The notes under the pieces: model-generated
Database searches by the model: none
Seen by the model: the letters and a program-made list of their open reading frames with translations, nothing else
What the model was told of the DNA's origin: nothing
Position numbers and translations under genes: made by a program
DNA from: Arthrobacter sp. 24S4-2
GTDB taxonomy: Bacteria > Actinomycetota > Actinomycetes > Actinomycetales > Micrococcaceae
Assembly: GCF_005280255.1 (NCBI RefSeq)
Contig: NZ_CP040018.1
Location: 868,001 to 932,000, forward strand
Length of the DNA stretch: 64,000 nucleotides
Direction: 5' to 3'
In this document: piece by piece, positions 62,214-64,000 of the stretch
How the letters are laid out: each line of letters starts with the position of its first letter
Numbering within the stretch: position 1 is the first letter of the stretch

Positions 62214-64000
62214 TCACTGCTGGAATTCCTCTTCCGCTTCTATGTCGATGATCCGGTGGATGGAGAGCACGCGTTCGGTTTCGCGCGCGGGGTCGAATAC
62301 CCTGACCCGTCCGCCGGTCACAGAAACCGGAACAACCGTTTCCCTGCTGGCATTCCCCTGGCTGTCCACGACGTTCATGGTGACAGCTTGCCTGAGCCGG
62401 ATGGCCTTCTGCAGCGTTTCCAGTCCCAGCTGGGTTACTTCCTCCCCAGTGGGCGCCTGCGCGCGGTGGCTTCCGTTGCTGCTGGCGCCGTGCAGCGACT
62501 TTTGGCTCCGGAGAATCGCGAGTTGGGCATCGACGTCGGCCTCCGGCGGCGCCGTCCGCGGGGCACTGTACACCGGGCGCCCGCTGCCTGGAACGGCTGT
62601 GGTGCGGCGCAGCCGGACCAGCGCGGACTCCGGTTCCTCGACGGCAGGCGACAGTCCCAGGGTGCGTAGCACCTGCGCGGTTTCCTTGGGGCCCGCGTGG
62701 GAAATCAGGACCGTCGGCGCGATCCGGACCAGGCCCAACCCTGAGGCGCTTGATTCCTGGACCAGTTCCAGCAAGGCGTCTTCGTCGTCGCTCTGGATGA
62801 AGCTGGAGGCCACGCCCACGCGCAGCCGTCCGTGCCTGGCAGCCGTGTCCTCCACGAGGTATTCGAGCGGCTGCGGAACGGCAGTGGCGGAATGCTCGCG
62901 CAGGAAACCCAACAGGCTGGCGGCGTCGTGGCCGGCGTCGAGGGCGCGCCTGACGGAAGCCACGGAGAACCGGTAGATCGTGGCCGGCCCCTGGCCCTCG
63001 GCGTCTGCGATCATGAGGAGCTTTTCGCTCAGCTCAGGTGCCAGGTAGCCCGGTGCCACGGCCGTGAGGTCGGCCTGCAGCAGCACATGGTTCAGGGCCG
63101 CCGGCAGATGCTCGCCCAGGATGTCCAGCGCTTCATCAGGACGCTCCGCCGCGATGGCCGATCCCAGCTGGCTGAGCGCGCCCGAACCGACCAGGCCCAG
63201 CATTTCGGCCTCGGCGAGGACACCCCTGATCAGTGAGCTGAAGCGCCTGGCCATACGGGGCTGCGTCCACTCGGCCCGCTGCAGCACCGCTGCCGCGTCC
63301 AGCACGGGCGCTTTGCCATCAGCCCCGGCGGCCTCCAGCGTAAGTTCGTTGAGGATCTCCAGGATCCGCTTCCGGACGACGGGTGCGTCCGGCCGCTGGG
63401 CCTCCGCGGACAGTGCATTGATGGTAGTTCCCGCCGCTGCGCGGTGGGGGGCGGCGCCGGGGCCGGTGATGGGCTGGCCAACCAGCGACGGTGCGCGCTC
63501 GCTGGCCATCCAGGCATTGACCAGCCACAGCCATTGTTCCTGGCGCGGCAAGGTCAGCCATTCCAGTTGCTCCGGCTGAACCCAGGCGGAACTGTCCACG
63601 TCCAGCCGGATGAGTCCCGCCAGGGCGCACAGCTCCACCAGCAGTCCGGCGCGGTTCAGCTCGATCCGGAGTGAATCGGCGAGCCGCTTCATCTCGCGGA
63701 CCCCGACGCCGCCGCTCCTCAACGTGACGAGCGGTTGCTCCCGCACGCTGTGGAGCACTTCGCCGGTGAGGCGAAGCGTTTCCGCGATGGCCCCCAGGGC
63801 CGCGTTGCGCCGCAGCGCCGCCGTGGTCTGCCCCAGCCGAGGCGCCGGCGGCGTGAGTGTGAAGTCCTCGATCACCGCGCCTCCGCGGAGGGCGATGCCC
63901 ACGCTGTGCGGCAGTTCCACGTGGGCGGCGTCCAGCGGCACCAGCAGGCCACGGGCCAGGAGCCAGTCAACGGGGCCGACGTCGGGCCCTTCGTTCAGGA
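62214..64000 (-). CDS. Helicase-associated protein (Helicase_C_3 type), start beyond window
   Basis: The open frame runs off the right edge; about 595 residues are visible. The C-terminal half carries the XPB/Ssl2-like N-terminal fold (Helicase_C_3), in VRVFDPARETERVLSIHRII and YLVEDTAARHGRLRVGVASS. There is no ATPase motif. It precedes XPB by 40 bases and probably acts with it. The reading continues VDWLLARGLLVPLDAA at the edge, so the start is beyond it. Confidence 0.88.
   Translation of the reverse strand, partial: LNEGPDVGPVDWLLARGLLVPLDAAHVELPHSVGIALRGGAVIEDFTLTPPAPRLGQTTAALRRNAALGAIAETLRLTGEVLHSVREQPLVTLRSGGVGVREMKRLADSLRIELNRAGLLVELCALAGLIRLDVDSSAWVQPEQLEWLTLPRQEQWLWLVNAWMASERAPSLVGQPITGPGAAPHRAAAGTTINALSAEAQRPDAPVVRKRILEILNELTLEAAGADGKAPVLDAAAVLQRAEWTQPRMARRFSSLIRGVLAEAEMLGLVGSGALSQLGSAIAAERPDEALDILGEHLPAALNHVLLQADLTAVAPGYLAPELSEKLLMIADAEGQGPATIYRFSVASVRRALDAGHDAASLLGFLREHSATAVPQPLEYLVEDTAARHGRLRVGVASSFIQSDDEDALLELVQESSASGLGLVRIAPTVLISHAGPKETAQVLRTLGLSPAVEEPESALVRLRRTTAVPGSGRPVYSAPRTAPPEADVDAQLAILRSQKSLHGASSNGSHRAQAPTGEEVTQLGLETLQKAIRLRQAVTMNVVDSQGNASRETVVPVSVTGGRVRVFDPARETERVLSIHRIIDIEAEEEFQQ

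Overview
The window looks like chromosome from a high-GC actinobacterium of the Micrococcaceae, most likely Arthrobacter or a close relative. Evidence: GC-rich third codon positions throughout, 16S/23S rRNA with actinobacterial leader and spacer signals, DUF3263, DUF4193, DUF4032 and WXG100 proteins, an MsiK-type sugar ATPase, OtsAB trehalose synthesis, and a tandem glycine riboswitch ahead of gcvP. The genus is inferred from protein character only; no search was run.

Layout. 1-2.4 kb: glycogen branching enzyme, whose frame is open through the left edge. 2.4-8.4 kb: complete rRNA operon (promoter, boxA, 16S, spacer, 23S, 5S, terminator), no spacer tRNAs. 8.4-20.4 kb: frameshifted SRPBCC gene, GNAT, alpha-glucosidase/LacI operon with LacI-type operators, glycolate/lactate oxidase, kinase-like DUF4032 protein, MsiK-like ATPase, otsA-otsB, membrane-anchored DsbA-like protein. 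20.55-27.45 kb: genomic island in tRNA-Thr, bounded by 41-bp direct repeats, with an IS110 element, small cargo genes and two broken genes. 27.5-37.5 kb: DUF4193, AMIN-like secreted protein, agmatine-to-putrescine operon with permease, Dps, ArsR/SRPBCC pair, MFS exporter/TetR pair. 37.5-45.7 kb: glycine riboswitch, gcvP-gcvT-gcvH, glyA, sdaA, together a glycine to serine to pyruvate route. 45.7-64 kb: TspO, a nuclease, a FemABX transferase, ThrE exporter, siderophore-interacting protein with a putative iron box, Ung, DUF3263, LytR_C protein, cold shock protein, an amino-acid-type binding lipoprotein, GroEL with a CIRCE operator, an RNase H fusion, WXG100, a two-component system, XPB helicase and the start of its usual partner.

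Three themes stand out. (1) The island replaced the 3' half of tRNA-Thr; the displaced copy at the far end pairs better with the tRNA 5' arm than the copy now in the gene, which reveals the ancestral sequence. (2) Four good genes (SRPBCC at 8.4 kb, alpha-glucosidase, MFS exporter, glyA) are each restored by one extra base in a short homopolymer; this suggests sequencing errors rather than four pseudogenes. (3) Regulation is legible: LacI, TetR, ArsR, HrcA and DtxR-like operators, a tandem glycine riboswitch, and a nested stem structure before gcvH whose core resembles a glycine aptamer.
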